64,000 bases of DNA from Siphonodentalium dalli (lineage: Eukaryota > Mollusca > Scaphopoda > Gadilida > Siphonodentaliidae): NCBI GenBank assembly GCA_032622095.1, contig CP136066.1, positions 98,479,319 to 98,543,318 on the forward strand, in the 5' to 3' direction. The translations under genes and the position numbers were made by a program. This document shows, piece by piece, positions 1 to 10,847 of this stretch; within the stretch, counting starts at the first letter, position 1, and every line of letters starts with the position of its first letter. Under the pieces are notes generated by a model, which worked only from the letters and a program-made list of their open reading frames with translations, was not told the origin of the DNA and ran no database searches.

Positions 1-56
1 CACGAATTGGGTCAAAATAACACCTTTCGCGCAAATGACTCAATTTTTTTGTAATT

Positions 57-245
57 TTTAAAGAATGTAAGAACAAATTATAAAAATGATAGCAAATTGT
101 TAAAGAATGTAATACAAAATGATAAAAATTGTTAAAGAATTTAAGAAAATAAAGATTTTACAAAATGACAAAAATTATTAAAGAATGTAAGGAAAATAAT
201 AAATAAATGATAAAAAATGATAAAAATTATTAAAGAATGTAAGAA
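57..245. repeat. AT-rich tandem repeat, about 40-bp period
   Basis: The word TTAAAGAATGTAAG or a close variant recurs near 58, 98, 138, 178 and 229, separated by A/T-rich spacers. This gives about five degenerate copies of a 40- to 50-bp unit. No coding potential is seen in bases 1-260. Confidence 0.75.
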
Positions 246-268
246 AAACTGTTCAATGCTATAAAGTT

Positions 269-429
269 ATTATACAATGTTGTGTACAGTATGTGTTTTT
301 CTTGTACGAGTCCAGGTTGTGGTGAAAAGTCATATTGGACGAGATACGCAGTGTCGAGTCCAATATGACTTTTCACCACAACCTGGACGAGTATAACAAA
401 AACTCATAATGTACACAACATTGTATAAT
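269..429. mobile_element. Foldback/MITE-like hairpin element
   Basis: An inverted repeat about 160 bp long. The core arms 310-340 and 358-388 are perfect 31-bp reverse complements. The outer parts 269-309 and 389-429 are also complementary with a few mismatches. There is no ORF. Such a structure is typical of a non-autonomous DNA transposon or foldback element. No clear target-site duplication was identified, so the family is unassigned. Confidence 0.75.
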
Positions 430-946
430 GACATTTTTATTATCCATCTGTATGTTTGTCCAAATTTTGGGAATCAAACTTTTGTGGTTATTTTTGGTAT
501 TTGTCGGCACTTAATTCACGATAAAAGCCTGTATTTTGATCATCAGAAAACATGATTTGGAAAAGTAAACACGGAAGTGAGAAAAAAATTCAACGCGGAA
601 GTGAAACGTCTGCTAAAATCCACCAGTGTTGCGCGCGCATCACAATTTCACCGATTCATTTCGCAATAGAGTTAATTCGTGACGTCACGGAGTCCCAATA
701 AAAAGTTTTATTATATGATCATAAGTTTCTTTCCCCAATTCCTATGTTAAAACGTAAAGAAACAATGAGATATCTAACGATGTTCACCTCATTAATGAAA
801 CAACAGGTTAATAACAGTTCTGAGTGACGTCAGATACTTCAAAGGTTAACATAACTTACCAGACCTGGAAATAGATCAGGTTTCCCATCGACGTTCAACG
901 TCACAACGTCTTGTCCAATCAAAGTGTGTTTCATATAATAAAACAG
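430..946. other. Non-coding stretch with a CRE-like palindrome
   Basis: No ORF or RNA gene is recognisable. A perfect TGACGTCA palindrome lies at 680-687, matching the consensus of CREB/ATF sites. With no adjacent promoter evidence it may be chance. Confidence 0.35.
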
Positions 947-1084
947 TTATCCCATTGTTTCTTGGTTGACACGAGGAATTGTCAGCCCTTGGAAGTCAAT
1001 ACTCACCTCGGCCTACGGCCTTGGTGAATATTGTCTTCCCCGGGTTGACAATTCCTCATGTCAACCAAGAAACAATGCGATAAT
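947..1084. mobile_element. Second foldback/MITE-like hairpin
   Basis: A palindromic element of about 138 bp. The outer arms at 947-990 and 1043-1084 share the segment CATTGTTTCTTGGTTGAC and its complement. The inner parts around 991-1042 also pair imperfectly across GGCCTACGGCC. It differs in sequence from the hairpin at 269-429. Confidence 0.7.
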
Positions 1085-1101
1085 TGTATAATATTGTACA
1101 G

Positions 1102-1141
1102 TCGGGAGTCCAATATGACTTTCGGGAGTCCAATATGACTT
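1102..1141. repeat. 20-bp tandem duplication
   Basis: Two adjacent identical 20-bp units contain GAGTCCAATATGACTT. The same word is in both arms of the hairpin at 269-429, so this is probably a remnant of a related element. Confidence 0.7.
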
Positions 1142-1344
1142 TTCCAGGACTATCACGTGGCGGCTTTTGCCCAATCGGAAATTGATGGATAATAAATTCT
1201 CAAAAATATGCGAGGTCACCTATGGTCGACTCACATATCTAAGAGAATGCATTGGCACAGAGGCTTTAATGTTGTGCCATCACAGCTCCCGCCATGAAAG
1301 GCTTTATAGTACGGTTTCCAATTTGACAATAAATTATGCTGAAA

Positions 1345-1683
1345 CTATATGTGCACCGAATCCAGTTTACCAACCTTTTCCTTTCTCCTTATCACCACCG
1401 AATTTCCATCGGGTTCTAGGCATCCACCAACGATTGAAGATGGGAAACATTTGTAACCATTAGGTCCGCCATTAGAGATGAACGTAGCCGCAACACACCA
1501 CGGGTTACGCAGGCACCATTCCGCACATTCAATTCGGCTTCGAGGGGACGCAATGTTTGAACTGGATATGTTCAGCTGTTTCTCCCTCATTCCTTTGAGC
1601 ACAATATAATCACCTGTTCGGGCACCTTGTATTCCACAGAGAAAAGGTGCAGCCATGGTTACTATCATCAATACATTCATCAT
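1345..1683 (-). CDS. Secreted PAN/apple-domain-like protein, exon or partial gene
   Basis: Reading from the ATG at 1683 gives 112 residues. Residues 1-21 form a hydrophobic signal peptide (MMNVLMIVTMAAPFLCGIQG). A cysteine-rich segment follows with Cys at 53, 57, 63, 79 and 88 and the motif ECAEWCLRNPWCVAATF, which resembles PAN/apple modules of extracellular proteins that bind protein or carbohydrate. The open frame extends upstream to 1731 without another ATG. The 3' limit is uncertain: GGTAAAC near codon 105 could be a splice donor, in which case the last residues to the TAG at 1345 are intronic. The upstream DNA is duplicated at 25.7 kb. Domain assignment is from cysteine spacing only. 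A pseudogene or single-exon relic is possible. Confidence 0.5.
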   Translation of the reverse strand: MMNVLMIVTMAAPFLCGIQGARTGDYIVLKGMREKQLNISSSNIASPRSRIECAEWCLRNPWCVAATFISNGGPNGYKCFPSSIVGGCLEPDGNSVVIRRKEKVGKLDSVHI

Positions 1684-1704
1684 GATCGAGATCGCTTCCA
1701 AAGT

Positions 1705-2400
1705 ATTTGATTTAAATGTCAGCGTCTCCAACTCAACGCGGCCCTGAAACGTTTTGTGTTAGCCGGTCGTATTCAACTTTGGTCAGCAGTCGTACACTCT
1801 ATTATATTACATTCGTGAAACGAATGGACCCGCGAATATAACTAATGTCTTAGAATTGTTGCCGATGTGGCTCAGAATTGTCCTAACAGCTTATGAATAT
1901 TTGGCGCCATTCACAATAATTGCGCTAATGTACTGATTGAAACCAATTTAAAGAGAGGAACGACTCCAAACATGCGTGGCACATAATTATACACTATTCG
2001 AGACTGATTCCCTCCGCGTTTCGACTTCTATACCCAACAGAAGAGGTAAGAAATCTCTGCTATAGTATATATCCAGGCGAACATGAGAATGTGGAAAGCG
2101 TGGTCGATGTCACAAGAATGTCAGCTAGCTTAATATGAGAGGAGTCCTTGTCCGCGCAGCACACACTTGAAATATATTTATGACTGAAAGCTCTTAAAGA
2201 TGTTTTATTTTTTAAATGAGAATATATTTCAAAATATCTTTGAAAATATGTGAAGTGATTCATGCGGATCGAGATAACAGCTCAAGTATGGTGCTGATGT
2301 GGTGCCGATAATGTTCAACGTTTCATAAGTGGTGTGGATAGAAAGTTGTCCGAAGATCCATACCGTCGAGGAAATTTCATTGATTGATCATAACTGAGAA
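1705..2400. repeat. Segment upstream of the PAN exon, duplicated at 25.7 kb
   Basis: This block, which holds the first codons of the open frame and the probable promoter of the PAN-like exon, is repeated in the same orientation at about 25,705-26,212. The two copies are clearly homologous, with scattered substitutions. The second copy lacks about 150 bp corresponding to roughly 1,910-2,055. No reliable TATA box or other core promoter element was identified. Confidence 0.8.
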
Positions 2401-4880
2401 AACCTGATTCACTTGTTTCTATCCGAAAACAATTGCACGATTTTTGTGACAATAGCCTTTCTCTGAATAGCTGGAAATTCTGCAGGATGGTCAGCACAAC
2501 TTGAGTATGTCATTGATGGTCGATGCCGATGACACTCATATATGCTATATGACACTCACGCTCACACTTAGTATAATATACCGCTCCTCTCGGGCTCTCA
2601 CATGACAATGACACTATACTGGGTACAAAACCAAGAAACCGACCAGTGGCATAATATAACTCATGAATAGCTGGAAAATATTGATCAATATTAACAAAAC
2701 GGAAAAGGAAAATCTCCCAATGACATTTCCTCCCAGATGATATTCCTGGACCATCACAACAGAGTAGATCGAGTGTGTCACCCCCTCCCATAAGTCCTAA
2801 ATAATCAGTTACCGATATATGTAATATGGCGTAACTTTGAAATTATTATCCAATAAAGATATGCACCAAAATAATTCTTCCTTGCAAAATAAATATATCA
2901 AGGCACCAAATCGTAGCAAACTCGATTGTCACCATACCAATTACCAGTGAATTGGGTACACATTAAACACCCGAGTGTCACTCAAATTGGTATCCGACTT
3001 ATCAAGTTGTTTCAGTCCCATATGAATATCGTATTATTCTATTGACATTTACTTGAACTATGACGATAGCCATAGACGTTGTTTATATAAGCACACTATT
3101 CTAAATTCCGTTATATACACCGTCCAAGTACCGATTACGAAGGCGATGATGGCAATAAGTTGAAATGCTGTTACGAAAATTATGATATATAGAGTACGAA
3201 CTTTTACTGGGACCTTTACGTAGTCATTTCTGCACATTATTGGTTGGCTATATTTAAATTGCGAGATCGGAGGTCAATGACGTGTTGACAATTTCTTCAT
3301 GCATATTAATAATTCATTATACTCATCGTAATCTTAGTGACATCATCTTCGTGTATTTATCAGTAAATAATATTTATTTGTGATTATTCGTTCGCACCTT
3401 GTTGTTGTTTAACTACTATTTAATATTACGATTCTCACATATGTTTACTACACAAGGAATGCACTCCATATTTGGAAACTATTTATTACGTCATCTTCGG
3501 AAAGTCGCGTCTACCTAAAAATGAACTTTGAATCACAGTTCTAGAGACGTAAATAGGATAATACCATGGCCAGTTTTTTAAAAGAGACTCAGGCTGGGTT
3601 TACTCCAAAAGAGTTTATTAGCCCAACTTTGAGCATGCAGCAAGAGTTCTATTCTTTTTTTTATTTGAATAGACCAAATAGCAATGAAAAGTTCTTTCCT
3701 TCATAGTTTCACGGCTGCTATATACATGTGTATGGATGTTCATGGAAATAACCAACATGGTATTCGCGGCAAATTATTACACGTTGTACTATAGGATGTG
3801 ACATGGTTTTATTCGTGCATTCAAGTATATAACTCACTATATTATACCTCAATCAAACATCATTCATTTCGGAATGAAGATTTGTTTTGGTAAATATGTT
3901 ATTGGATCCAATGTAGCATCACATTCCATAAACTGAGGGTCTTTTGAAAATTTAGTGAAAATTTAGATTTTGGCGCATTAAGCCACCATATTGGTGGCCA
4001 TCTTAGAAACGATTGAGCTAAAATACACCTAATTTAATCCAGAAAACATAACAATTGTGTCAAATATGAGTTTGTATGCTAGACATTATCTCACTCATTT
4101 TGGTGATCAATGGTCTTTTCCGTATATTTTCACCAGAGTTACGGACCTTTGATTGTCATTTCGGCCAATTTGGCCGTTTACTTCATGTCTGTTTTTCATC
4201 TGACGTGTGTGTCGGATAAATGATGTGGAGGATTTATGTAAATGTTAGCCCAAACTACATTTCCAAGTAACGATGGTTTTGTTGTTTATTTTGAGGAATA
4301 ATACCGCGTCAGATGAATTCAGCCCAAATATGTTAACAGTTGTCGTGTAAAACATTCGGCAGTAGGTTAGCGTTATTTAGAATTTGTGGATGTCCTTTAA
4401 CATGGGGAAAATAGACTACTGCGCTTGAACGAGCATGTGAATTTGTCGTTTTTAATGTATAGCAACTTGATAATCAATACCAGAGGCATTCTCTGTCAAA
4501 TATGGTCGCTCTATTTACGGTATTAATTGCGGAACTTTCTAAAGTAAACTACGCGTAAACGGATACATACGGTAAATTATAGAAGATGCCCTAATCGGCC
4601 TAATCGCCCCAGGGCCAACTCGCCCCAGTCGACGTGTGTCCATTCGGTACCTACTATAACATGTACCCGAGGCTGACCGGTTCGGAATAAAAGATGTATA
4701 CGTGTGTTATATAGCGTTTGGTCAGTTGTTTCTCAATGAATATTATTGAAATTTGGTGTATATGTCCGGGCTGGGACATGGAATACAACAACGTTTGAAT
4801 TGTTTTTAAATTTACAAATTTGTTGATTTTATTCATTTTTTTTTTCGTTCTGAAAACACACTATAAAGTGTATATAATAT
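2401..4880. other. Gene-free AT-rich stretch
   Basis: Only short unremarkable open frames occur on either strand. Scattered words such as GGCCAATTTGGCCG near 4,160 and CCACCATATTGGTGGCC near 3,985 suggest old, diverged transposon remnants. Nothing is assignable. Confidence 0.5.
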
Positions 4881-5186
4881 AATAACGAACACGAGACATA
4901 CATAATTTATAAACTGTTAACAAAAGATATCAAATTCAATACATGACAAAGATGACTCAGTGGAGTTTATAAAGTGAACATAAAAACATTGAGGTAAGAA
5001 TATTTTTAAGGAATGCAACTTTATTTAATGATAATAAACACATAAATTAAAATAACAAACATGAGACATACATGGTTTATAAACTGATAACAAAAGATAT
5101 CAAACTCAATACATGACAAAGATGACTCATGATCAGTGAAGTTTATAATGTGAACATAAAAATATTAAGGTAAGAATCTTTTTAAG
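4881..5186. repeat. Tandem pair of a roughly 135-bp sequence
   Basis: Bases 4,881-5,010 and 5,051-5,186 are direct repeats 170 bp apart. Both contain GAGACATACAT, CAAAAGATATCAAA, ACATGACAAAGATGACTCA and GTGAACATAAAAA in the same order, with a few indels. No coding content is seen. Confidence 0.8.
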
Positions 5187-5199
5187 CATTACTAAACCG

Positions 5200-5345
5200 T
5201 TTAGCACAGACCACAGTCCACTTCACTCATCCGATCATCACCAAACTTCATATTTATCTTGATATTGATCTATCAGATGAGAGCTATCAAATATTTTTTT
5301 AATTTCATAGGAAAAAATGGTCGCCAGCGGCCATATTGCATTTAC
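5200..5345. repeat. Dispersed repeat, copy 1
   Basis: Shares GTTTAGCA, TCACCAAACTTCATAT, GAGCTATC and GTCGCCAGC in the same order with 6,113-6,255. It is an old, diverged interspersed repeat of unknown class. Confidence 0.6.
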
Positions 5346-5629
5346 GTTATATGTTATCGCGTCATGTCGATATCTAGTATTACTTAGAAATTTCACCTTT
5401 CCAGATTCATAATTGCTCCATTGACTGTAACAGATGAAATTATTCCCCTCTTCGGATAGAGTGTCACTGAAACTTTATTTTGTCAGACTGTCTGTATAAT
5501 CACTGATTATATATGGCAATACTCTGTAATAAGATGTAGCACTATTTTATTTTATATTTACATGCAGTGCTGTTTTTATACAACAATTCTAATCCCCCTA
5601 GATCATCATGTAATCGACCATACATCGCG

Positions 5630-5780
5630 CGAGGACCTGGTTGAATTAAGGGGGGTTTTATGGATCACTTCTGTCCTCAAGCTAGATTATACTTATGACA
5701 TTTAATGGCATGTTTTTAACGTGGAGGGTTAGATATGCTTGAGAAACCACCACTCTTTAATTCACACCAAGTTCTCAGCT
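5630..5780. repeat. Weak inverted repeat
   Basis: GACCTGGTTGAATTAAGGGG near 5,633 is the imperfect complement of the segment around 5,747-5,776 (CTCTTTAATTCACACCAAG). It may be a degraded MITE. Confidence 0.4.
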
Positions 5781-6112
5781 GTCATGTTCGGATATTAGAA
5801 CCCATAGCCATGATATATGGTTTATTTTGTGTATACTAGTAATATAGTTATTTTCAGTACCTTTATATACCAGTACTGTGTATAACAATGCATATAAATT
5901 AATCCATGTATACATGTATATTGATTCAACGGATTCAGTGGTTTTGTTTTGTTTTGTTTATTGGAGAACTTTTTCTCATGTGGATATTTTGGGTCACCGC
6001 TAGATGTGAGCCATAACCAGGGTGAGAGTAATCTAATTTTCCAGAATTTCGTTAAAAAACATTACCACAGGCAGCAATTTGGTATCTTACTCTTTGATCC
6101 TCTTTTGCATGA

Positions 6113-6255
6113 CTGAATTGTTTAGCAACTGTACAGACATATCCCTCATCTGATAGTCACCAAACTTCATATTGATCTTCGGGCTGACAACTAGATGGGA
6201 GCTATCGAATGCTTTGAATTTTTTTGGAAAACATTGTCGCCAGCAGTCATCTTCT
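6113..6255. repeat. Dispersed repeat, copy 2
   Basis: Homologous to 5,200-5,345 in the same orientation. Open frames across it on the minus strand are not protein-like. Confidence 0.6.
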
Positions 6256-6508
6256 ATTTTGGTTTGTATATACATGTATATCTCTTCATGCGGATAGCCA
6301 GTATTACGTATGTACTTCAATTTTCCGCATTCCTGTCATCATTTGAAATATAAAAATTTACCTGATACATGCACCCTTCAAAATATGTTTCGTCGTATCT
6401 ATTTTAATGACCCGTATGGTAATATTGATACAGATATATTTGTCAAACATTTCTTTGTACAATATACAGGTATTTAGTTTGTAACTAAATCTAGAAATAT
6501 ATAATAGT

Positions 6509-6820
6509 AGCTGGTGGACCCGACTTCGTCCGGGATGTTCCCCTCTGATATTCGGAGAATTGCGCGATTTGACCTTGAATTGACAATTTTGAATGTCAAG
6601 ATCAGGTCAGGGTCATGATTTGACCCACCCGAAACACTCTTGGGACAAAAGTAACAGTAGGTATCAAATTTCGTTGAAATACTTCCGTTTTACCAGATTT
6701 GACCTTGAATTGATCTTTTTGAATGTCAAAGTCAGGTCGGGATCAAGATTTGACCCGTCCAAAATACTCCCTGGAAATAATTTCCCCTAGGAATCAAATT
6801 TCGTCAAATCTGTCCGGCAG
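6509..6820 (+). mobile_element. Interspersed repeat with internal 140-bp duplication, interrupted by the LINE
   Basis: It begins AGTAGCTGGTGGACCCGACT, similar to another copy at 12,620. It contains two tandem versions of a sequence with GATTTGACCTTGAATTGA, TTTTGAATGTCAA and TATCAAATTTCGT, at 6,562-6,690 and 6,702-6,815. Its right edge abuts the LINE 3' tail at 6,821. Short open frames here are not protein-like. The class (SINE or LINE 3' region) is not established. Confidence 0.55.
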
Positions 6821-7130
6821 TTTTCAATCAATCAATCAGTTTATTGCGAAAGCTATGATTTAACACAGAACATGCAAAATATATATATACATATATGTAC
6901 AATAGCAGGAAACTATTTAGTGGCTATATAATCGTATACTCATGCCACAGCCATAATAACATAATATTTATACATCTCAATCCCGCTGGGTGAAGGCACG
7001 CCCATTCCCATTTTGTCACCCACATCGAATAATGCAGGGGAACAGTAGTTATAATTACCCCCGGTCTCAACAATTGGGATGTGTTTTGAAATGGGGAGTT
7101 TTTGCCCAGGCGGGTGGGGTCTCCAGTGTC

Positions 7131-10100
7131 TCAGATTTTGGGCAATTCCTTAAAGGCACACTTAAGATATAATGATAATCTCCGCAATATACTAATATTT
7201 TCAATCGATAGAAGTCTATAGAACTTTTCTTTGCTCGGATATTTCCAGTAATAGTCCGGGATATATTTGATTCGGATATCATTAAGGTGTGAACATTTAA
7301 TTACAAAGTGGTATTCATCTCCTATTCCGTCATTACATAATGTACAAACTCTGTCATTCTGTTTTGATTTTTTCCACCGTCCACTTTCTATTGGTAATCG
7401 ATGATTTGATGTCCTAATCTTAACAATGCATTCGGCTAAATACCATGGAAGTTGAGTTAGATATCTTCTAATCTCCGGACGTACAGAAATACCACCATAG
7501 AAACCACCCCTTGATGATGTAGCTACATTTCCCAACCATTCCTGGTTAAACTGATCAATAAGTATGGACTTTATTCGTTTTATATCCGATTGTGTAAGAT
7601 CCTTTCTGCTCATGAACATGGAGTTCTTTCCAGTATCTTGGAATGTCTGCTCTATAAATCGGAGCCATTTGAGGTCTCCACTGCGATGCTGATTTTGATA
7701 AACGGTCAGTATTAATGTACACATATTTTTGGCGATAATCGAGCCCTCATTCGACATTAGTTTCGACCAATACGTTAAGATTCTACATTTTATTTCAATT
7801 ATTAAAGGATGGCGACCTAATTCTCCGTATACCATATAGTTAGGTGTACTTTCTTTCATACCCATGATTATCTTACAGAATTTGAGATGTACACTTTCGA
7901 TTGATTTACAGGGTTCAAACCCCCAAACTTCACTGCCATATAATAATATGGGTGCGACCATCGTATCAAACAAATGAAGCATGATATCTACAGGTAGCTC
8001 TAATTTCCTTACTTTATTCAACAGTGCATACATCGCCTTCGTACCAAGTTTGCACGTTTTTTTAATAGATCTACAAAATCTCCCATTAAAGAAAAAATTT
8101 ACACCCAGATACACAAATTCCTTTACCGTTTCCAAAGGTTTACCATTGAATATAAATGTCGGTACAATCTTAGGTAATCTTTTACAGAAAATCACAACTT
8201 TCGTTTTTGATGAATTAACTTCTAGACCCCATGCGTCCGCATAATCACTAAATGCCTGAATCGCCCTGTGCATAGTTGCCTCGTCGTCTGTCATTAGTAC
8301 GGTATCATCCGCATATAACAAACATAATATACCCACAAAGCATTTCAAATTGTCAAAAAATAGTTCATCGAGATACTTTAAATTTTCGACCGCACAGTTA
8401 CTGATAAATTCCTGCAAGTCATTCACAAATAAGGAGAACAAAAAAGGAGACATTAATTCTCCTTGAAAAAGGCCTATGTTGCTGGCAAAAAACTCAGAAC
8501 GTTCTTGTTCTTTTCTCACACATGTTTTTATCTGGCTATACATGTTCCTCACTACCCTGAACAATTTACCATTTATTCCATTTTGCAGCATTTTAAGAAA
8601 TAATCCCTCTCTCCACACACTATCGTATGCCTTTTTAAAATCTACAAATGCACAATAAAGTTTGCGCCCACTTACGAGATACATGTTAATGATACTGTGC
8701 ATAATAAATACATTATCAACAGTTGAGTGTTTTTTCTTGAACCCTGTTTGGTTTGTACCAATGAGACCCGTTTCATCAGACAATTTTGAAAGTCTTCTAT
8801 TCAAGATTGATGTAAACATCTTAGCGAAACAGCTCAATAAAGTTATCCCCCTATACGAATCGGGGCTCCCACGATCACCGCTTTTCTTATATATGGGCTG
8901 TATCATTCCAATGGCCCAATCTTTCGGGAAGAACCCGGTGTCCAATATCAAATTGAACATACCAATATACACTTCAATTAGTTCATCGACAGAGAATTTT
9001 AGGTACTCATTACATACATTATCTACACCTGTCGCTTTATTATGTTTAAGATTTGAGACAGCTTCCCGTATTTCCGCTTCGGTGATTTCATGGTTTAATA
9101 TACTCATGTGTGATTCAGTAAATATTTCATCTATATGTTCACCCAAATCTGCGTTCTCGTCATCGTCCTCGTTTAATTTCTTAAAATGTTCGGCAAAACA
9201 CTTTGTATCGGGACCGGATCTATTATCGCCCTTTTTGCCGTTATCGCTCACTAAAGTATTGAGCTTTTTCCAAAAGTCTGCGGTAGATCGACCATGAAAA
9301 TGTCTCAAATTAGAGATTTCAGACACCCTTCTCTCTTTTATTTTCTTGTCCATCGTTTTTCTATAGTCGGTAGCCGCCTTACGGAACAATGATTTATTTG
9401 ATTCTGTCTTGTCTGAATTATACCCGCGTTTAGTCTTATTAAAAAACTTTCGCTTTGTTCCACACTCGGTATCAAACCATGGCTTCCCCTGTCGGTCTCT
9501 ATTTCGTGCCCCAGTACCAACACTGGTCACACCGCATGTATTGTTCGCGGATTCAATTAGGATTGCCGTTATTTCTCCGCAAATCTCATTTATTGCTTCG
9601 CTATTTGTACCGTTGACACTCATGTCTCTAATTGCACATTTGACACCATTTACACGTTGAGTATTTATATTTCCTGCGTACTTCTGGCAGTGTTCGGATT
9701 TCCACCTCTTCGGTTTTGCTATAATTAAATTCTTATTATAATAATCCCGCGTGTCATTCTTACTCGGTCTTGTGATCCCCAAAATACATAAATCAAGTTC
9801 TATGTGTATACCTCTATGTATATCAGAAAACAAGGAATTAAACTCGTTTACTTTAAAATTTCTTACATCATGAAAAATGCCATTACTGCATATGGCGTAA
9901 TCAATGACGCTTTTGTCACTACACGTTCGCTCCCCAATGCCTCTATCTTCTCCACATCTACCGTTCAAAACGACCAGGTTAGAATTAATACATATATCTA
10001 TTAGTTTATACCCGTAGCAGTTTGCTTTTCCAGTGTCCTGGGAAACTCGCTTTGGAATCTCGCGCGTTCCATGATGATGCTGAACTGCATCGTCACAAAT

Positions 10101-10760
10101 GTAATTAAAAAACGACTCCCCTTCCGGTCCATCGATGACATAATCTAAGTCCCGTCTATCCACGCGCATAATATCACTCAAACAACTTATGCGAGCATTA
10201 AAATCCCCAACCAGTAGCGCCCCCTCAGTATCTCTGCGTATCCTTCTTATATCCCCCTTTATATACCGTGCCCACTCGTCATCGGCATATCTGGTATTGG
10301 ATGGGGGTACATAGACAGACCCAACTAATACCGATCTCCCTTCGCCACACGAAAATCTGACCCACACTACATTCTTGGTATCCGATTTAACCACTTCCGT
10401 CGCTTTCACGAGGACTGATTTGACGGCAAGTATTATCCCACCACTCCTCTTACCCGTTCCCATTTTTTTCCCTTTCCTAGCTAATATCTCGAACCCAGGT
10501 ATATCGACCACATCTTCGACAAATGCTTTTGTTTCAGAGAAGCAGAGAACATCGTACTTATCAACCAATTCAATGAATTCCGGGTAGTTTAGCCTTCGTT
10601 CTAACCCGCACACGTTAAGGGCTAATAATTTCAGCTGATTAAAACTCGATTGACTTGTGTTCTCAGCGACAGTATTGCATGATATACTTTGATTGCATTG
10701 TCGTATGCATGACATATTATCACTATCGTTCAACATAACATTACATGTACAAGTAAACAT
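7131..10760 (-). CDS. LINE ORF2: apurinic-type endonuclease plus reverse transcriptase
   Basis: Encodes about 1,209 residues from the ATG at 10,760; the open frame reaches 10,814 without an earlier ATG. In order: an N-terminal Cys-rich stretch, an APE-like endonuclease (LNVCGL, CFSETK, VYVPPSN, LVGDFNAR, SVIDYAICS, SDIHRG), and a reverse transcriptase with NKATGVDNV, YRGITLLSC, FVDFKKAYDSVW (catalytic Asp near 707), GLFQGELMSPFLFSLF and LLYADDTVL (YADD near 816-819). A C-terminal C-x2-C-x8-H-x4-C motif lies at Cys1139-Cys1156. There is no RNase H domain. The protein nicks target DNA and copies its RNA there. It starts 85 bp after the ORF1 stop, suggesting reinitiation. All key catalytic residues I can check are present. 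It falls in the broad CR1/L2/jockey-like assemblage; the clade is not resolved. Confidence 0.93.
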   Translation of the reverse strand: MFTCTCNVMLNDSDNMSCIRQCNQSISCNTVAENTSQSSFNQLKLLALNVCGLERRLNYPEFIELVDKYDVLCFSETKAFVEDVVDIPGFEILARKGKKMGTGKRSGGIILAVKSVLVKATEVVKSDTKNVVWVRFSCGEGRSVLVGSVYVPPSNTRYADDEWARYIKGDIRRIRRDTEGALLVGDFNARISCLSDIMRVDRRDLDYVIDGPEGESFFNYICDDAVQHHHGTREIPKRVSQDTGKANCYGYKLIDICINSNLVVLNGRCGEDRGIGERTCSDKSVIDYAICSNGIFHDVRNFKVNEFNSLFSDIHRGIHIELDLCILGITRPSKNDTRDYYNKNLIIAKPKRWKSEHCQKYAGNINTQRVNGVKCAIRDMSVNGTNSEAINEICGEITAILIESANNTCGVTSVGTGARNRDRQGKPWFDTECGTKRKFFNKTKRGYNSDKTESNKSLFRKAATDYRKTMDKKIKERRVSEISNLRHFHGRSTADFWKKLNTLVSDNGKKGDNRSGPDTKCFAEHFKKLNEDDDENADLGEHIDEIFTESHMSILNHEITEAEIREAVSNLKHNKATGVDNVCNEYLKFSVDELIEVYIGMFNLILDTGFFPKDWAIGMIQPIYKKSGDRGSPDSYRGITLLSCFAKMFTSILNRRLSKLSDETGLIGTNQTGFKKKHSTVDNVFIMHSIINMYLVSGRKLYCAFVDFKKAYDSVWREGLFLKMLQNGINGKLFRVVRNMYSQIKTCVRKEQERSEFFASNIGLFQGELMSPFLFSLFVNDLQEFISNCAVENLKYLDELFFDNLKCFVGILCLLYADDTVLMTDDEATMHRAIQAFSDYADAWGLEVNSSKTKVVIFCKRLPKIVPTFIFNGKPLETVKEFVYLGVNFFFNGRFCRSIKKTCKLGTKAMYALLNKVRKLELPVDIMLHLFDTMVAPILLYGSEVWGFEPCKSIESVHLKFCKIIMGMKESTPNYMVYGELGRHPLIIEIKCRILTYWSKLMSNEGSIIAKNMCTLILTVYQNQHRSGDLKWLRFIEQTFQDTGKNSMFMSRKDLTQSDIKRIKSILIDQFNQEWLGNVATSSRGGFYGGISVRPEIRRYLTQLPWYLAECIVKIRTSNHRLPIESGRWKKSKQNDRVCTLCNDGIGDEYHFVIKCSHLNDIRIKYIPDYYWKYPSKEKFYRLLSIENISILRRLSLYLKCAFKELPKI

Positions 10761-10847
10761 ATCACAAATTTCACACCTATTTTCGATTGTTTGTTCAACA
10801 AGATTAGGACTCAAACAATTAATTAGAGTTCCCTGCGCACAGAAACA

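Noticed and set aside
2060-2791. Three minus-strand open frames of 60-93 codons
   Set aside because: No motif, no ATG with good context; part lies in a duplicated non-coding segment.
8662-9297. 211-codon plus-strand open frame
   Set aside because: Antisense shadow of LINE 1 ORF2; no protein-like composition.
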